From NCBI GenBank assembly GCA_034439755.1, contig JAWXAZ010000036.1, positions 6,691 through 70,690 of the forward strand: DNA of 64,000 nt, given 5' to 3'. This stretch comes from B1 sp034439755. GTDB taxonomy: Bacteria; Bacteroidota; Bacteroidia; UKL13-3. The notes below the pieces were generated by a model. The model ran no database searches. It saw nothing but the letters and a program-made list of their open reading frames with translations, and was not told the origin of the DNA. Shown piece after piece: positions 26,738 to 36,205 of this stretch; position 1 is the stretch's first letter; each line of letters begins with the position of its first letter. The translations under genes and the position numbers were made by a program.

Positions 26738-28471
26738 TTAAAAATGCAGTTCTTTTTTGCTCATTTTTGAACGCAAAATCACCCCATGTGAAAAAGACTT
26801 AGCATCGTACTTTACTTTAATCTTTTTGCCAGATTTACAATCAAACTCTAATATCACCTTCATGGTGTTAATTGCCTTTTCGTTACTCAAGGAAGCACAA
26901 AGCTGATAAACATCGTTTTCTGTGCCACAATTTGCAAGCTCAATGGTAGACAATTCGCCTTTTTGCTCAATTAATTTATCGGCCACAAAATAATAAGGGT
27001 ACAAACTAGAATAATAATTAATGCGGTAACTCGGCAAAGGCTTCCAAATTTTGCCCCCTTCTTCCCATCTAACATTTTGAAAAGTATACGCCTGCCACAA
27101 CAACTTTTTCGACTTAGCATTAAATTCAAAAAAATGAGGAACAGTTCCCATGCAAATTAAATAATTGCTTTTTCCCATGGCCTGAACCGAACCCATTTGC
27201 GGAGAAAAATAATCCTTCATTAATACCTCTTTAAAATAAAAAGACTTAAGCACTTCATTGGAAGAATCTACCTCATCTCCCACCCGTAACTCACAAATAC
27301 CAGAACCGGTTTCGGCATTGCCATTATTAAATATTAACAAGTTGCCTTTCGCATTAAACCTGGGCGCATGCTGCTGCTCAAAAGCCAACCCAGTTTCAAT
27401 AGAATCCAAAAAATTAATTTTCTTTAACCCATATTGATATAAAATTTGATTACTGCCCATGTCAATTTTCATTACCGTATTAAAGGTCTTAAAACTAGCG
27501 TAAATCAAGTGCTTCTTTTCATCGACAGCCATGCCATTTAAATGCCCCAATCTAGTGGGATTAAACAAATCTATGCTTGGCGAAATATTATATTGACGCT
27601 TTAATTCGGGCAACAAATCAAAACGCCAAACCTCATTTCTATCTGCATCAAACTCAACTATCGTTTCACACAAAGTATTGTCTGGAACACCAATTAACCC
27701 AGCAGTTTCGTCAAAATCTGTGACCTTTCTTTTACCAGCCGCTAAGTAATTTCCATTGCTTAATTTCTCAAACTCATGGTGAAACTTATCACTTCTGCCA
27801 ACAGATTCTTCGAGCTTGGTTGGCCCCACCCAAATCATTTCTCCGTTTAATTTACATTCCTTCACTTCCCCAAATCTATTATCCACCAAAGTAAGCGTAC
27901 CTTCATTTGTAAGATTAATATCACGAATGGCATGATCGTATTTATAATTAAGAAAAAGCAGTGGTTTTCCCTGCATATCCAACACCAATTTTAAGCCATC
28001 CACAATGAGTATACCCTTTTCCTTTTTCTTACTGAGTTTGGTAAAAACCACTTTCTGAACCAAGGTATCTACCAACTCCGATTTACTAATATTTAAAATA
28101 AACTCTTTAGAAGTGTATAAGACATTTTTACCTTTTAAAGCCTCATAATACCAACGATAAGTTTTCCCAAAATTAAAAGGCTGACTTAACATGGTAGCTC
28201 TAAATTTTGAACTATGAATATATATTAAAGTGCATTTTTCTGCGCGAATATCGCAAGACGAAAAATAAAACTTATACCCATTGGCGCCCTGTTGTTTAGG
28301 CACCTCAAACATAATCTGTTTATAATTTATTGCCTCGCCATCTATGGGTGTTATATGCTGGCCTGAACCAATATTTTGTTGAAAAAAAAACAGGACCAAA
28401 AGCGGTAATCGGAGACAACTTTTATCAAAAAAATTCTTTACAATCATATTTACAAATCTAAATAACTTCAT
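26738..28471 (-). CDS. Arylsulfotransferase (ASST)-like secreted protein
   Basis: The 577-residue protein begins with a hydrophobic leader (RLPLLVLFFFQQNIGSGQ), so it is exported. An Ig-like N-terminal part precedes a beta-propeller of the arylsulfotransferase type: LGHLNGMAVDEKKHLIYAS, FEQQHAPRFNAKGNLLIFNN, then GSVQAMGKSNYLICMGT. ASST enzymes move sulfate between phenols in the periplasm. The Q-Q-H-x-P-R-F and F-N-N-G-N segments match that family, but I cannot confirm the catalytic histidine by eye, so activity is uncertain. The adjacent, divergent gene is a TsdA-like cytochrome. A shared role in sulfur chemistry would be speculation. Confidence 0.65.
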   Translation of the reverse strand: MKLFRFVNMIVKNFFDKSCLRLPLLVLFFFQQNIGSGQHITPIDGEAINYKQIMFEVPKQQGANGYKFYFSSCDIRAEKCTLIYIHSSKFRATMLSQPFNFGKTYRWYYEALKGKNVLYTSKEFILNISKSELVDTLVQKVVFTKLSKKKEKGILIVDGLKLVLDMQGKPLLFLNYKYDHAIRDINLTNEGTLTLVDNRFGEVKECKLNGEMIWVGPTKLEESVGRSDKFHHEFEKLSNGNYLAAGKRKVTDFDETAGLIGVPDNTLCETIVEFDADRNEVWRFDLLPELKRQYNISPSIDLFNPTRLGHLNGMAVDEKKHLIYASFKTFNTVMKIDMGSNQILYQYGLKKINFLDSIETGLAFEQQHAPRFNAKGNLLIFNNGNAETGSGICELRVGDEVDSSNEVLKSFYFKEVLMKDYFSPQMGSVQAMGKSNYLICMGTVPHFFEFNAKSKKLLWQAYTFQNVRWEEGGKIWKPLPSYRINYYSSLYPYYFVADKLIEQKGELSTIELANCGTENDVYQLCASLSNEKAINTMKVILEFDCKSGKKIKVKYDAKSFSHGVILRSKMSKKELHF

Positions 28472-28693
28472 ACAAATTTTTTAAACCCAAATTTAAGTAA
28501 TGGAAAATGCTGAATTAAATATACCAAAGCTATTTGATAATTTTATTAGGGTTAATGCCGATATGCCAAATAACAGTACAATGAGATATTTGTGGAAATT
28601 GGACTTTAAAACCAAAACTTTAAAGTATTATGCCAGTACAATAGCCGCTAAGGCCAACATTATTCTATTCTATATAGTCTAATACAAGTTGCT

Positions 28694-28724
28694 TTTGGGT
28701 AAATAATAATTGTAATTAATTTTA
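28694..28724 (+). promoter_or_regulatory. Candidate promoter of the dihaem cytochrome gene
   Basis: TTTG at 28694-28697, 19 bases, then TAATTTTA at 28717-28724 (one mismatch to TAnnTTTG). It lies 29 bases before the ATG at 28754. Spacing and order are right for a Bacteroidota vegetative promoter. The rest of the 282-base spacer 28472-28753 shows no gene I can support. Confidence 0.4.
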
Positions 28725-28753
28725 AAATAAAACTTGCTTAATTTGTATGCAGT

Positions 28754-29749
28754 ATGAAATATGATTATTTAATAATTGCAGTTATTTATATTTCAATAGC
28801 TAGCTGCAACAATTTCTCTAAAAAAAACAATGAAACCGCTAACAACCTTCAAAAAACAAATGCCCTAAATTTTGCCATTCCAGATACGCAAAATATCCCT
28901 AAAGACGCCTTTGGCCAAGCTGTAAGGTATGGTCAACAATTGCTCGTAAATACAGTTTATTATATTGGCCCAAATGGCATAAAAGGACAATACACGGCAA
29001 ACAAAATGAACTGCAGCAATTGTCACCAAGATGCTGGTACCAAGCCCTTTTCTTTTAACCTCATGCGTGCCCATCAAAACTACCCGCAATACCGCTCTCG
29101 CGAGAACAAAATATTAACCTTAGCAGATAGAGTTAATAACTGCGTAATGAGGCCACATAATGGCCAACCTCTGCCTTATGAAGGTGAAGAAATGACTGCC
29201 ATATTATCCTATTTAAAATGGATAAATTCATTTGTGATAAAAAAAGACAGCTTTTTAGGTTCGGGCAATCAAGAAATTCAATACCCACCAATTGCAGCTA
29301 GCCCTATAGAAGGAGGTAAACTTTATAAAATACATTGCCAACGTTGTCACCAAGCCAATGGTGATGGGGTGTTTGGTTCAGACAGTAACAGCTATATTTA
29401 CCCGCCTCTATGGGGCCCTAAGGCTTACCAAGCCGGTTCTAGCATGCACCGAGTTACCAAACTTGCTTCTTGGCTTAAGTCCAATATGCCGCATAAGGAA
29501 GCCCAATGGAACAAGCCAATTTTAACCGATGTGGAGGCTCTGCACTTAGCCGCTTTCGTAAACGAAGATACAATGCACCCAAGGCCATTTAAAGCAATAC
29601 CAATTGATTACCCTAACCCTGATACAAAACCAATGGACTATGACCATGGGCCGTATGCCGATACCTTTACAGAGGCACAACATAAATATGGCCCTTTTCC
29701 TCCCATTATAGATTATTGGAAGAAAAAGGGCCAAAATTTGAATCGGTAA
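28754..29749 (+). CDS. Dihaem c-type cytochrome, thiosulfate dehydrogenase (TsdA)-like lipoprotein
   Basis: The 331-residue protein has a lipoprotein leader (IAVIYISIASC). Two haem sites follow: CSNCH at 87-91 and CQRCH at 195-199. Between them lies DRVNNCVMRPHNGQPLP. In TsdA of Allochromatium and in SoxA the cysteine in this R-V/I-N-x-C context is an axial haem ligand at the active site, and here it is C130. Met245 in SNMP is a candidate second ligand for haem 2. TsdA oxidises thiosulfate to tetrathionate or the reverse. Its presence as a lipoprotein, without other sox genes nearby, suggests a stand-alone periplasmic electron-transfer step. Functional assignment is by motif only. Confidence 0.75.
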   Translation: MKYDYLIIAVIYISIASCNNFSKKNNETANNLQKTNALNFAIPDTQNIPKDAFGQAVRYGQQLLVNTVYYIGPNGIKGQYTANKMNCSNCHQDAGTKPFSFNLMRAHQNYPQYRSRENKILTLADRVNNCVMRPHNGQPLPYEGEEMTAILSYLKWINSFVIKKDSFLGSGNQEIQYPPIAASPIEGGKLYKIHCQRCHQANGDGVFGSDSNSYIYPPLWGPKAYQAGSSMHRVTKLASWLKSNMPHKEAQWNKPILTDVEALHLAAFVNEDTMHPRPFKAIPIDYPNPDTKPMDYDHGPYADTFTEAQHKYGPFPPIIDYWKKKGQNLNR

Positions 29750-29891
29750 TAACCAAAATCAATGTCACATTAGAGGCATCAAAAATAGTTAGATGGCAAA
29801 AAAAAATATTTATGCCTCAAATGAGTTACTATTACAATTTAGGAAGTAAACTTATTCTAATTGAAAATTTAACACCACCTTTTAAAGCATG

Positions 29892-31127
29892 TTATACCAA
29901 ATTAACCAAAGCCATTTCGAGTCCCTTTTTCAATAGGCCTTTTTGCTTTGGGTTAAATTGATGCAAGCGCATCAAACCTTGCCAAATAGTTTTGGAGGTA
30001 TCTTTAAAAATTGCTTCATCGGTTAAGTCAACCTCATCGTTGCTCATGCAATAGGCAAATACGCGCGCCATACCGCAATTGGCAATATAATCTGGAATAA
30101 TAGCTACGATATCGTCGGTATAATTTGCAATGGGACCCAAGAAAATTTCTTGGTCGGCAAAAGGCACGTTGGCACCGCAACTAATCACTTCTAAATCATT
30201 GTCGCGCATTTTCTCTATTTGATCTTGTGTAACCAAACGCGAAGCTGCTGCAGGCACAAAAATCTCTGCCCCTACTTCCCATATTTTTTCGTTTACTTCT
30301 TCATAACTCAACATATCTGGATGAACCAAAGTATTGCCCTGTTTAGTTAAAAATAAGTCTTTTATTTCTTCCTTGCTAAAGCCAGTTGGCTTCACCAATC
30401 CGCCGTTTCTATCGATGATGCCCACAATTACCACACCATATAAACTCAAGTAATAAGCAGCCGCCGCACCTACATTTCCCCAACCCTGGATAATGGCACG
30501 TTTGTTAATGACATTGCCGCCCCAAATGCTGTAAAAATGCCGCACAGCCTCGGCCACACCAAATCCGGTAATCATATCGGCTACCAAAAAATTGCGTGAT
30601 ACCTCCGGCGAAAACCTATCGTCGTTTAATACCTTTGAAACCCCAATGCGCAAGTTGTTGATGCGAATTTGCTTAGCTGCACCTTCCACCTTAAAATGGC
30701 CAGTTACCACACCTTCTTGTGGGTGCAACAAACCATATTGCTCGGTAATGGGAATTACCTCATGAATTTCATCTACATTTAAATCGCCACCCGTGCCATA
30801 ATAGTTTTTCAACAAGGGATAAACCGCCTTATACCAACGCTCCAAAACACCTTTTTTTCTAGGATCGGCCGGATCAAAATTGATACCCGATTTAGCACCA
30901 CCTATGGCTGGTCCGGCTACGGTAAATTTAATTTCCATGGTTTTAGCCAAAGAAGTTACCTCATGCTTGTTAAGGCCTTTTCTCATGCGCGTTCCACCGC
31001 CAGCAGCGCCACCACGCAAAGAGTTTATCACCACCCAACCTTCTGCTTCGGTCTCGTTATCCTTCCATTCGAAAACAATTTCTGGTTGCTTTTCTTCGTA
31101 TTTCTTAATGAGTTTTTGTAATTGCAT
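29892..31127 (-). CDS. Glu/Leu/Phe/Val dehydrogenase (glutamate dehydrogenase type)
   Basis: The 411-residue enzyme has the substrate domain with GGAAGGGTRMRKGL and PAIGGAKSGINFDPADP, which holds the catalytic lysine. A Rossmann domain follows with IIQGWGNVGAAAAYYLSLYG. Reductive amination of 2-oxoglutarate is the most likely reaction, but leucine or valine dehydrogenase activity cannot be excluded from motifs alone. It is the shorter hexameric class (about 410-430 residues). Start is the ATG at 31127 (MQLQKLIKKYEEKQPE). It lies 36 bases after the anmK stop on the same strand and is probably cotranscribed. Confidence 0.88.
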   Translation of the reverse strand: MQLQKLIKKYEEKQPEIVFEWKDNETEAEGWVVINSLRGGAAGGGTRMRKGLNKHEVTSLAKTMEIKFTVAGPAIGGAKSGINFDPADPRKKGVLERWYKAVYPLLKNYYGTGGDLNVDEIHEVIPITEQYGLLHPQEGVVTGHFKVEGAAKQIRINNLRIGVSKVLNDDRFSPEVSRNFLVADMITGFGVAEAVRHFYSIWGGNVINKRAIIQGWGNVGAAAAYYLSLYGVVIVGIIDRNGGLVKPTGFSKEEIKDLFLTKQGNTLVHPDMLSYEEVNEKIWEVGAEIFVPAAASRLVTQDQIEKMRDNDLEVISCGANVPFADQEIFLGPIANYTDDIVAIIPDYIANCGMARVFAYCMSNDEVDLTDEAIFKDTSKTIWQGLMRLHQFNPKQKGLLKKGLEMALVNLV

Positions 31128-31163
31128 AATTGCTATATTTCTATTTATTATGAGTAAATTAAT

Positions 31164-32255
31164 CTATATGAGTGAATTAAAATTTCCGTAAAGTGCCCCG
31201 GCCACATGGTCTCTTTGCGAGCCCGTTACCGAACACAAAACGTTGTTCTGGTTGCTTATTCTTAACACCCCCAGAAATGCAAAGATAAGCGCCTCTTTAA
31301 ACTGAACCAATTCTAATGAAGGAATATGTATTTCTGCCTGGCATTGTTGGCGAATTTGTTGGATCAAAAAATCGTTGAAAGCCCCGCCACCCGTAAGCAA
31401 AATGCGATTTAACTTTACCTCATTAATTACCTTGGCAATTTGAAAAGAAATATGTTTAGACAAGCTCGCCATCTTTTCTAGTTCATTTAAATGCGGAAAT
31501 TGATCTAACAGCGGCCAAATATTTTGGTTCAGCCATTCAACTCCCAATGAGCGTGCGCCGCTTTGTTGGTAATAAGGCAGCAGGTTTAAGGCCTGAACCA
31601 ATTCGTCGCTGGGCATTGCGCTTTGTGCCATGTGGCCTTTGTTATCGTATGGCTGACCCAAGGCCTGGGCGAGCTGATTAAAAACTAAGTTGCAGGGCGA
31701 AATATCGAATGCAACCACTTTATTTTCTTGTTTAAATGATATGTTAGAAATGCCGCCTAGGTTCAAACAGCCCTCAAAACCTGCGAATAACAAGGCATCT
31801 CCAATTGGAACCAAGGGAGCTCCTTGTCCGCCCAAGGCCAAATCCATGCTTCTAAAATCGCAGACTACAGGCAAGCCACAGGTGGCACTAATGGCAGCAC
31901 CATCGCCAATTTGAGCCGTAAAGCCCACATTGGGTTGGTGAAAAATCGTATGCCCGTGCGAGGCCACAAAATCGGCTTTTAATTGCGTTTCTTCTGCAAA
32001 TTGTTTAACAAGTTGCCCTAAATACCGACCATAAAAAGCATGGGTTTTGGGAAATATTTCTATGCTTTGTTGCGGCAATTGCTGCAAACGCGCAACCCAC
32101 ATATCAGAATATGGATAGGTTTTGCCAGCAATAATGTTGTATAGCCAATTTTGGCCATCCCAGTTAAAATCGCAACAAGCAATGTCTACGCCATCAAGAG
32201 AAGAGCCGCTCATAAGCCCAAAAACGCGATAATGATTCTGATAAATGCTAGTCAA
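31164..32255 (-). CDS. anmK: Anhydro-N-acetylmuramic acid kinase
   Basis: AnmK phosphorylates and opens anhydro-MurNAc released from peptidoglycan, allowing its reuse. Family marks are LMSGSSLDGVDIACCDF, ASHGHTIFHQP, GDGAAISATCGLPVVCDF, GGQGAPLVPIGDALLF and CLNLGGISNIS. The length of 363 residues is normal. No ATG lies at the right place. The TTG at 32255 (TTG ACT AGC) gives the expected N-terminus, ten or so residues before the G-L-M-S-G-S-S motif. Confidence 0.93.
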   Translation of the reverse strand: MTSIYQNHYRVFGLMSGSSLDGVDIACCDFNWDGQNWLYNIIAGKTYPYSDMWVARLQQLPQQSIEIFPKTHAFYGRYLGQLVKQFAEETQLKADFVASHGHTIFHQPNVGFTAQIGDGAAISATCGLPVVCDFRSMDLALGGQGAPLVPIGDALLFAGFEGCLNLGGISNISFKQENKVVAFDISPCNLVFNQLAQALGQPYDNKGHMAQSAMPSDELVQALNLLPYYQQSGARSLGVEWLNQNIWPLLDQFPHLNELEKMASLSKHISFQIAKVINEVKLNRILLTGGGAFNDFLIQQIRQQCQAEIHIPSLELVQFKEALIFAFLGVLRISNQNNVLCSVTGSQRDHVAGALYGNFNSLI

Positions 32256-32664
32256 AGTGAGGCAAATTTACGCCAATTTGTAGCAATTACAATTAATCAT
32301 TTTGGCAAGTAAAATTGGAGAAAAACGGCCAGACAAATTTAACAGAAATTAAAACAATGTACTTAATTAAAAATAGCAAAAATTTAGACAGGCTGTTATA
32401 ACAATGTATCTAATTGAATTAAATAACAAAATTCAAAAAGTGAAATTACACCAATTGTAATTATTGGAAACTGGGATTAAGAATTCTAGTTATATTGCTT
32501 AGACTATATTGGTCTCAAGAAATTTCTCACCGGCCCCCTAAATGATTGGACTACAGTTAAAGTTTAAAAAAACTCTAATTTAGAACCAATGAAGAATTAA
32601 ATGCGTTAATGATGTAACAACTTCCCCGCATAGTGTAAGGCATTCCCAAGCTATTTAAAACACA
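32256..32664. other. Gene-less spacer between divergent anmK and the PNPOx-family gene
   Basis: About 410 AT-rich bases without a supportable gene on either strand, no obvious terminator and no clear repeat. It should hold the promoters of both flanking genes. Confidence 0.5.
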
Positions 32665-32696
32665 TTTGATTATAATTATTGAAGTCAATAATTTAA
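32665..32696 (+). promoter_or_regulatory. Weak candidate promoter of the PNPOx-family gene
   Basis: TTTG (32665-32668), 20 bases, then TAATTTAA (32689-32696), two mismatches from TAnnTTTG, ending 11 bases before the ATG at 32708. Spacing fits. The -7 match is modest. Confidence 0.3.
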
Positions 32697-32707
32697 GTCA
32701 AATAAAA

Positions 32708-33205
32708 ATGAAAGAAATAATAAATCAAAATGTTGAGAAACTAATCGAAATGGTTACAGACGTGAGAGTTTGCATGCTCATAACCAAAGAAAAAAATGCC
32801 GAAAATTTATCGGGAAGGCCAATGAGCATAAGTAAAATTGATGCCGATGGAACCTTGTGGTTTTTCACTAAAGCATCATCCTACAAAGTTGAGGAGATTG
32901 GAGAAAGTAAAAAAGTATCTATTTCCATTACCAATGAAAGCAGCAATAATTATTTAATGATTCATGGCACAGCCACTTTGGTAAGCGACAAAACCAAAAT
33001 GACTGAGTTATGGAATTCTATCATGAAAGCTTGGTTTCCGCTTGGTTTGGCCGACCCAGACATGACGCTGATTAAAGTAATTCCCAATGAGGTAGAATAT
33101 TGGGACAGCAGTTCAAGCAAAATGGTTGTTCTTTTTAACATGCTAAAAGCAATTGTTACAAGAAAAGAATATGAAGAAGGCGAACACGGAAAAATTAATT
33201 TATAA
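32708..33205 (+). CDS. Pyridoxamine 5'-phosphate oxidase-fold (general stress protein 26-like) flavoprotein
   Basis: The 165-residue protein starts MKEIINQNVEKLIEMVTDVR and continues with the split-barrel FMN-binding fold: LSGRPMSISKIDADGTLWFF, then VSISITNESSNNYLMIHGTA. This is the layout of the GSP26 group, not of the biosynthetic PdxH. An in-frame upstream codon at 32666 would overlap the candidate promoter, so the ATG at 32708 is chosen. It is followed within 25 bases by a DJ-1/PfpI gene and further on by an FMN reductase, a small redox or stress cluster. Confidence 0.85.
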   Translation: MKEIINQNVEKLIEMVTDVRVCMLITKEKNAENLSGRPMSISKIDADGTLWFFTKASSYKVEEIGESKKVSISITNESSNNYLMIHGTATLVSDKTKMTELWNSIMKAWFPLGLADPDMTLIKVIPNEVEYWDSSSSKMVVLFNMLKAIVTRKEYEEGEHGKINL

Positions 33206-33230
33206 CCAACACATAACAATAAAATAAATC

Positions 33231-33974
33231 ATGAAAATTTTAATGGTATTAACATCGCACAGTGAACTTGGAAATACAGGAAAGAAAACTGGCTTTTGGG
33301 TGGAAGAATTTGCAGCCCCTTTTTATATATTAAAAGAGGCTGGAGCTAGGATCACCATTGCCTCACCCAAAGGCGGGCAAGCTCCAATTGACCCTTCAAG
33401 CACCGAAATTGCCAATCAAACAAAAGCTACTCATCGCTTTGATAAGGATGAGATTGCAAAAGACCTTTTGGCTAAAACTAAAAAACTATCCGAAGTTTCT
33501 GCAGATAATTATGATGCTGTTTTCTTTCCTGGCGGACATGGCCTTTTATGGGATTTAACCAATGACAAAGATTCAATTAAACTAATTGAATCTTTTTGGG
33601 ATGCTAAAAAACCTATAGCAGCAGTTTGCCATGCACCTTCTGTTTTATTACAAGTAATGGACCAAGCAAATCTACCCTTGTTGAATGGCAAAAAAGTTAC
33701 GGGCTTTACAAATACTGAAGAACAGGAGGTTCAACTAACCGAGGTAGTGCCATTCTCATTAGAAGATGAGTTGAAAAGGAAGGGTGGCATCTATTCTAAA
33801 AAAGAAAATTGGGCCTCTTACGTGGTTACAGATGGCCTTTTAATAACAGGCCAAAATCCTGCTTCTTCAGAAGCGGCTGCGAAAAAATTATTGGAACTTT
33901 TAAAAGAAAAAAGAAAATATGACCACGCAATAAATATGGCTATCACTGAGGCCGAATTGAATGCCTACAATTGA
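33231..33974 (+). CDS. DJ-1/PfpI family protein (Hsp31-like type 1 glutamine amidotransferase fold)
   Basis: The 247-residue cytosolic protein has FFPGGHGLLWDL and the nucleophile elbow AAVCHAPSVLL, with C133 and the adjacent H134. The acidic residue of E26-E-F is in the place expected for the family. Members of this subgroup act as glyoxalase III-type deglycases or holding chaperones. The sequence supports the fold and a probable active site but not a precise substrate. Spacing to the upstream PNPOx-like gene is 25 bases. Confidence 0.88.
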   Translation: MKILMVLTSHSELGNTGKKTGFWVEEFAAPFYILKEAGARITIASPKGGQAPIDPSSTEIANQTKATHRFDKDEIAKDLLAKTKKLSEVSADNYDAVFFPGGHGLLWDLTNDKDSIKLIESFWDAKKPIAAVCHAPSVLLQVMDQANLPLLNGKKVTGFTNTEEQEVQLTEVVPFSLEDELKRKGGIYSKKENWASYVVTDGLLITGQNPASSEAAAKKLLELLKEKRKYDHAINMAITEAELNAYN

Positions 33975-34079
33975 TAATTTTCAACCTGAAAATGCTATAT
34001 TTAGATGTAAGACAGCAGGAGAAAATGCGGGGACGCTAATTTCGTAAGTAAAAATTATTTATACCTAAAACACAAAAAT

Positions 34080-34637
34080 ATGAAAGAAAACTTACACATT
34101 GTAGCCATTTCAGGAAGTTTAAGAAAAGGATCTTATAACACAATGGTGTTAAAGGATATCCAAAAGCTTGCATCAGAACACATTGTTATTGAACAATTAT
34201 CAATTGCAGATGTGCCTATGTACAACTTTGATTTTCATGAAAAAATATTTCCCGAATCAATTGAAAAAATATCAATGGCCATTAAATCTGCCGATGCCTT
34301 AATTATTGTTACACCCGAGTATAATTATTCGATACCAGGCGTGCTAAAAAATGTCATTGATTTTCTATCCAAACATCCGCTAAAACCTATTGATAAAAAA
34401 GCAGTAGGCATTATAAGTGCGAGCCCCAGTTTGCTTGGTGGCGTTAGGGCACAATTTCACTTACGCCAAATATTGGTTGCGGCAAATGCAATGACTATGA
34501 ATATACCCGAGGTTGTGATAACTCAGGTAAATACAAAATTTGATGAAGAGGGAAATTTGACTGACGAAAAAACAAGGGAATTTTTAAAAAAGTTTATTCA
34601 TGCATTGGCTCAATTTATTGGAAGTTCAACTCAGTGA
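34080..34637 (+). CDS. NADPH-dependent FMN reductase family protein
   Basis: A 185-residue flavodoxin-like reductase. The FMN phosphate loop is SGSLRKGSYNT near the N-terminus, and TPEYNYSIPGVLKNVIDFLS is the second family motif. Such proteins reduce FMN, quinones or azo compounds with NADPH. It follows the DJ-1-like gene by about 105 bases in the same direction and may belong to the same stress-related group. Confidence 0.9.
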   Translation: MKENLHIVAISGSLRKGSYNTMVLKDIQKLASEHIVIEQLSIADVPMYNFDFHEKIFPESIEKISMAIKSADALIIVTPEYNYSIPGVLKNVIDFLSKHPLKPIDKKAVGIISASPSLLGGVRAQFHLRQILVAANAMTMNIPEVVITQVNTKFDEEGNLTDEKTREFLKKFIHALAQFIGSSTQ

Positions 34638-34786
34638 GCTCTCACTTTAATGATGATTAGGGAGGCACATTAATCCCGATATGTTGCAATTCTGCAATAA
34701 ATCCTTATTTAAATGCAAAATTACTCAGAAGTTTTAGGGTTAGTTTTGAGCCGATTAAAAAATCAACAAACTAATCATATCAAATA

Positions 34787-35458
34787 ATGAAATTATTAAA
34801 GACCATTACCATACTCAGTTTAATAAGCACCCTTTTTATCAGTACAGGCTGTAAAAACATGAGTCGCACACAAAAAGGCGCTGTTTTAGGAACTGGCGGG
34901 GGCGCTGTTTTAGGAACCATAATTGGCAGGGCTTCGGGCAATACCTCCCTTGGCGCATTAATTGGTGCAACCGTTGGTGGCGCTACTGGGGCTGTAATTG
35001 GGCGCCAAATGGATAAACAAGCAGAAGACATTCGAAATTCTGTACCAGGAGCTCAAGTTTACAGAGTTGGAGAAGGTATTATTGTTGAGTTTAGCGATAA
35101 GATACTATTTGGCTTTGATCAATCTGAATTAAATCCAACTTCCACCTCTAATTTGAATAAATTAAAGGTGGTGCTAAATAAATATCCAGATACAAATATT
35201 GAGATACAAGGACATACCGACAATACGGGTGCCGATAATTATAATATGAGCTTATCCAAACGCAGAGCATCTTCAGTATCTCGCTATATGGTTAATAGCG
35301 GCATTTCTTCTAGGAGAATATCTACCAAAGGATATGGAGAAAGTGCGCCAAAATATAGCAACGACAATGAGGAGGGACGGGCACAAAACCGCAGAGTTGA
35401 ATTTTTAATTTCGGCCAATCAAAAAATGCAAAACGAAGCCAAAACAGGTTCAAATTAA
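34787..35458 (+). CDS. OmpA-family lipoprotein with glycine zipper
   Basis: The 223-residue protein has a lipoprotein leader ending FISTGC. A glycine-zipper stretch follows (GAVLGTGGGAVLGTIIG and LGALIGATVGGATGAVIG, about residues 32-68). The peptidoglycan-binding OmpA domain has NIEIQGHTDNTGADNYN, LSKRRASSVSRYM and EGRAQNRRVEFLI. It resembles E. coli YiaD: an outer membrane lipoprotein tied to the cell wall. A beta-barrel gene follows after 11 bases, and the two are probably one operon. Confidence 0.9.
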   Translation: MKLLKTITILSLISTLFISTGCKNMSRTQKGAVLGTGGGAVLGTIIGRASGNTSLGALIGATVGGATGAVIGRQMDKQAEDIRNSVPGAQVYRVGEGIIVEFSDKILFGFDQSELNPTSTSNLNKLKVVLNKYPDTNIEIQGHTDNTGADNYNMSLSKRRASSVSRYMVNSGISSRRISTKGYGESAPKYSNDNEEGRAQNRRVEFLISANQKMQNEAKTGSN

Positions 35459-35469
35459 CACTATCAACT

Positions 35470-36171
35470 ATGAAAAACGGTTCAATATTCGCATCAATCA
35501 TTCTATTTTGTTCCCTAAATATAGTGGCACAAAATGAGGTAAAAACTCAAAACCAAATGGGAATTGCTTCTTTTGGTATTTATGGAGGCATTAACTTTCA
35601 AAATATCAATGGACAAGCAGCAAATAGCACTAAATTAACAAACTCATTGGTAACAAAGTTTCATATTGGCATCAATGAAGAGTTTCCAATTGCGCCTGAC
35701 TTTTTTTTTCAGGCAGGAATTCAATATATAGGTAAAGGCGCGTCAGGCAATGTTCAATATATTGAAAATGGAACACCCTATACCATTAATAGAAACATTA
35801 ATCTTAATTATGTGGAGATACCCCTTAACTTAATTTACAAGCCATTATTGGGGTCTGGTAATTTGATTCTTGGTTTTGGGCCATACATTGGATATGCCAT
35901 AAATGGCAAAGCAACCTTTAGTGGAAATAATGCGCCAACAAATTCAGACATAAAATTCATAGAAACAGCTCCTACCAGCGATAACAATAACCTTATTTAT
36001 TACAAACGGTTAGATGTAGGCGCAAACTTTATGGTAGGCTATCAGTTTCAAAAAGGGTTATTTCTTGTATTAAATTCACAGCTTGGGCTAGTTCCCATCA
36101 ACGCTAAGACAAGCACAAACCTGGTTAATAAAAATACTGGCTTTGGTTTATCTTTAGGATACAGATTTTAA
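35470..36171 (+). CDS. Outer membrane beta-barrel protein (PorT-like family)
   Basis: The 233-residue protein has a signal peptide ending IVAQ and then alternating strands typical of small barrels (GIYGGINFQNI, FFFQAGIQYIGKG, NYVEIPLNLIYKP, LGFGPYIGYAINGK). It ends in a phenylalanine (GYRF), as expected for BAM substrates. The V-E-I-P-L pattern is frequent in the PorT-like family. No substrate can be inferred. It follows the OmpA lipoprotein closely. Confidence 0.8.
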   Translation: MKNGSIFASIILFCSLNIVAQNEVKTQNQMGIASFGIYGGINFQNINGQAANSTKLTNSLVTKFHIGINEEFPIAPDFFFQAGIQYIGKGASGNVQYIENGTPYTINRNINLNYVEIPLNLIYKPLLGSGNLILGFGPYIGYAINGKATFSGNNAPTNSDIKFIETAPTSDNNNLIYYKRLDVGANFMVGYQFQKGLFLVLNSQLGLVPINAKTSTNLVNKNTGFGLSLGYRF

Positions 36172-36205
36172 CACGTTTCTCGAAAAATATATTCATTAAT
36201 TCTAA

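Noticed and set aside
28500..28682. 60-codon plus-strand frame between the ASST-like and TsdA-like genes
   Set aside because: No family features or signal, and its end runs into the candidate promoter region of the cytochrome gene.
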